Source: Serpentinimonas sp.
Lineage (GTDB): Bacteria; Pseudomonadota; Gammaproteobacteria; Burkholderiales; Burkholderiaceae_C
Assembly: GCA_025458665.1 (NCBI GenBank)
Contig: JALOSG010000057.1
Location: forward strand, 1 to 15,839
Direction: 5' to 3'
DNA length: 15,839 nt
Numbering within the stretch: position 1 is the first letter of the stretch; every line of letters starts with the position of its first letter. The notes beneath the pieces were generated by a model, which worked only from the letters and a program-made list of their open reading frames with translations, did not search any database and had not been told where the DNA came from. The position numbers were made by a program, and so were the translations under genes. Below, in pieces: positions 14,491 through 15,839 of this stretch.

Positions 14491-15540
14491 ATGGCCACAG
14501 ACACCCCCAAAACCCTTCTGCTGGTAGACGACGAGCCCCTGAACCTGCGGCTGCTGCAACAGTTGCTGCAAGGTGAGTACCGCCTGCTGGTGGCCAAGGA
14601 CGGCCTGCGTGCCATTGAACTGGCGGAAAAGGAACTGCCCGACCTCATCCTCCTCGATGTGATGATGCCGGGCATGACGGGCTACGAAGCCTGCAAGATA
14701 CTGAAGCAGCGGCCCGCCACCGCACAGATTCCCGTCATCTTCGTGACCGCGCTGAACGAAGAATCGGACGAGGCTACCGGCTTCTCGGTGGGGGCTGTGG
14801 ACTACATCACCAAGCCCTACGGGGCCTCGGTGGTGCGCGCGCGCGTGCGTACCCATCTGTCCCTGGTGCGCGCCGAAGACCTGCTGGCCACGCGCCAGCA
14901 GGTGGTGCACTGCCTGGGCAAGGCGGCCGAGTACAAGGACAACGAGACCGGCCTGCACGTCATCCGCATGAGCCACTATTCGCGCCTGCTGGCCGAGACG
15001 GTGGGCTACACCGGCGACGCCCTGGAAGACCTGTTCAGTGCAGCGCCCATGCACGATGTGGGCAAGATCGGTATTCCGGACGCCATACTGCGCAAGCCTG
15101 GCCGCCTTACGCCCGAGGAACTGACGGTCATGCGCCAGCACCCCGAGATTGGCGCCAAGATCATTGGCGAAAACCAGACCGGCATGCTGGCGCTGGCCTA
15201 CAACATTGCGCTGTGCCACCACGAAAAGTGGGACGGCAGCGGTTACCCGCGCGGCCTCAAGGGGGCAGACATCCCTCTGGAAGCCCGCATCGTGGCCATT
15301 GCCGATGTGTACGACGCGCTCACCACGGTGCGCCCGTACAAACGCGCCTGGACGGTGGAGGAAGCCGTGGCACACCTGCGCAAAGAGGCGGGCAGCCACT
15401 TCGACCCGGACCTGGTGGAGCGCTTTCTGTCTCGATTGCCAGAGGTGCTGGAGGTGGCGAGCCGCTGGGGCGAAACCACGGCCAGCCTCGACGCGGTGGG
15501 TGCCAGCGCGGCCGCGGCGCAACCGCAGATTCAGGCCTAG
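14491..15540 (+). CDS. Receiver-HD-GYP response regulator, c-di-GMP phosphodiesterase (RpfG-like)
   Basis: A 349-residue cytosolic protein. The receiver (residues 6-125) has Asp13/Asp14, phosphoacceptor Asp56 (LILLDVMMPG), Thr86 and Lys108. The HD-GYP domain (about 135-325) has the metal-binding HD pair in MHDVGKIGIPDAIL (His188, Asp189), His217, HHE at 243-245 and DGSGYP at 248-253, a complete HHExxDGxGYP signature. It should therefore be active in degrading cyclic di-GMP. It lies 25 bases after the MHYT kinase gene and is almost certainly co-transcribed and phosphorylated by that kinase or through its HPt. This gives the island a c-di-GMP output (motility versus biofilm) next to its DNA-binding output. 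The stop TAG lies in a CTAG that also provides the stop of the convergent gene. Confidence 0.94.
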   Translation: MATDTPKTLLLVDDEPLNLRLLQQLLQGEYRLLVAKDGLRAIELAEKELPDLILLDVMMPGMTGYEACKILKQRPATAQIPVIFVTALNEESDEATGFSVGAVDYITKPYGASVVRARVRTHLSLVRAEDLLATRQQVVHCLGKAAEYKDNETGLHVIRMSHYSRLLAETVGYTGDALEDLFSAAPMHDVGKIGIPDAILRKPGRLTPEELTVMRQHPEIGAKIIGENQTGMLALAYNIALCHHEKWDGSGYPRGLKGADIPLEARIVAIADVYDALTTVRPYKRAWTVEEAVAHLRKEAGSHFDPDLVERFLSRLPEVLEVASRWGETTASLDAVGASAAAAQPQIQA

Positions 15541-15839
15541 CCCGGGTAGCCGTAGCGCTCCACCGCGGCTTTGAGTTCATCGAAGCGCACGGGTTTGACC
15601 AGAAAGTCGTTCATGCCCGCCTGGCTGGCTTCCAGGCGCGCCTCGGCCATGGCGTTGGCAGTCAGGGCAATGATGGGCACCTGACCGGCCGGGTGCGGCA
15701 AGGCGCGTATGGAGCGGGCGCTGTCGGTACCGTCCATGACCGGCATGTGCATGTCCATGAGCACCAGGTCGAAGCGCTGCGCCTGGGCCTGCTCCAGCGC
15801 CTCCTGCCCGTTGTGGGCCACCACCACCTGGTGCCCCAT
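15537..15839 (-). CDS. C-terminal receiver domain of a protein cut by the window edge
   Basis: The last 100 codons of a leftward gene. They form a receiver domain lacking its first strand: phosphoacceptor Asp29 of the fragment (LVLMDMHMPVMDG), Thr60 (ALTANA) and Lys82 (LVKPV). The MDMxMPxMDG and ALTANA signatures are typical of receivers at the C-terminus of hybrid histidine kinases. The edge methionine in MGHQVVVAHNGQEAL is probably internal, since the acidic pocket that normally precedes it is missing. The gene converges on the HD-GYP gene and shares its stop region. Whether a kinase lies upstream cannot be seen. Confidence 0.85.
   Translation of the reverse strand: MGHQVVVAHNGQEALEQAQAQRFDLVLMDMHMPVMDGTDSARSIRALPHPAGQVPIIALTANAMAEARLEASQAGMNDFLVKPVRFDELKAAVERYGYPG

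Noticed and set aside
13038..14675. Leftward open frame of 545 codons opposite the MHYT kinase gene
   Set aside because: It runs across the end of one gene and the start of the next on the other strand, where kinase, HPt and receiver motifs are unambiguous.
14281..15522. Leftward open frame of 413 codons opposite the HD-GYP gene
   Set aside because: Antisense shadow; the opposite frame has complete receiver and HD-GYP signatures.
1..15839. CRISPR arrays, tRNA or rRNA genes, insertion sequences, prophage genes
   Set aside because: No regularly spaced repeats, no cloverleaf-like or rRNA sequence, no transposase or integrase motif was seen. The excisionase-like HTH at 11130 is fused to a receiver and is not evidence of a mobile element.

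Overview
The window is GC-rich, densely packed bacterial chromosome. Protein families, codon use and gene style (YbfB/YjiJ-type MFS carrier, DUF6352 protein, short MesD-like methionine synthase, Aer-like energy-taxis receptor, many GTG starts) suggest a betaproteobacterium of the Burkholderiales, most likely Comamonadaceae. This is inferred from family resemblance, not from a search. No tRNA, rRNA, CRISPR array, insertion sequence or phage gene was seen.

Left part (1-4046): three leftward genes. They are a DUF6352 protein with no convincing start codon, an MFS transporter translationally coupled to it by a GTGA overlap, and, after a 144-base gap, the start of a Tat-exported NMT1/SsuA-type ABC substrate-binding protein cut by the window edge. 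Facing them is a 341-residue folate-independent methionine synthase (MesD-like) with intact zinc ligands.

Middle part (4047-6963): a leftward Aer-type PAS chemoreceptor converges on the methionine synthase gene across a 25-base gap that holds a hairpin and a direct repeat. Upstream of the receptor lies an AT-rich spacer with a perfect FNR-type box (TTGAT-TTAG-ATCAA). Across the spacer is a rightward lipoprotein alpha/beta hydrolase.

Right part (6926-15540): the most notable region is a two-operon phosphorelay island arranged around one divergent promoter region (11179-11462). Leftward come an excisionase/MerR-like HTH-receiver protein, a receiver-HPt protein, a stand-alone receiver, and a membrane PAS-PAS histidine kinase with a His-rich periplasmic loop. 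Rightward come a 1000-residue MHYT-PAS-PAS histidine kinase ending in an HPt domain but with no receiver, then a receiver-HD-GYP protein predicted to hydrolyse c-di-GMP. Together they supply two kinases, two HPt histidines and four receivers, enough for a branched His-Asp-His-Asp relay with one DNA-binding and one c-di-GMP output. Both divergent promoters can be read in the sequence and carry the same 11-bp motif, so co-regulation is plausible. A further receiver domain, cut by the right edge, converges on the HD-GYP gene and shares its CTAG stop.
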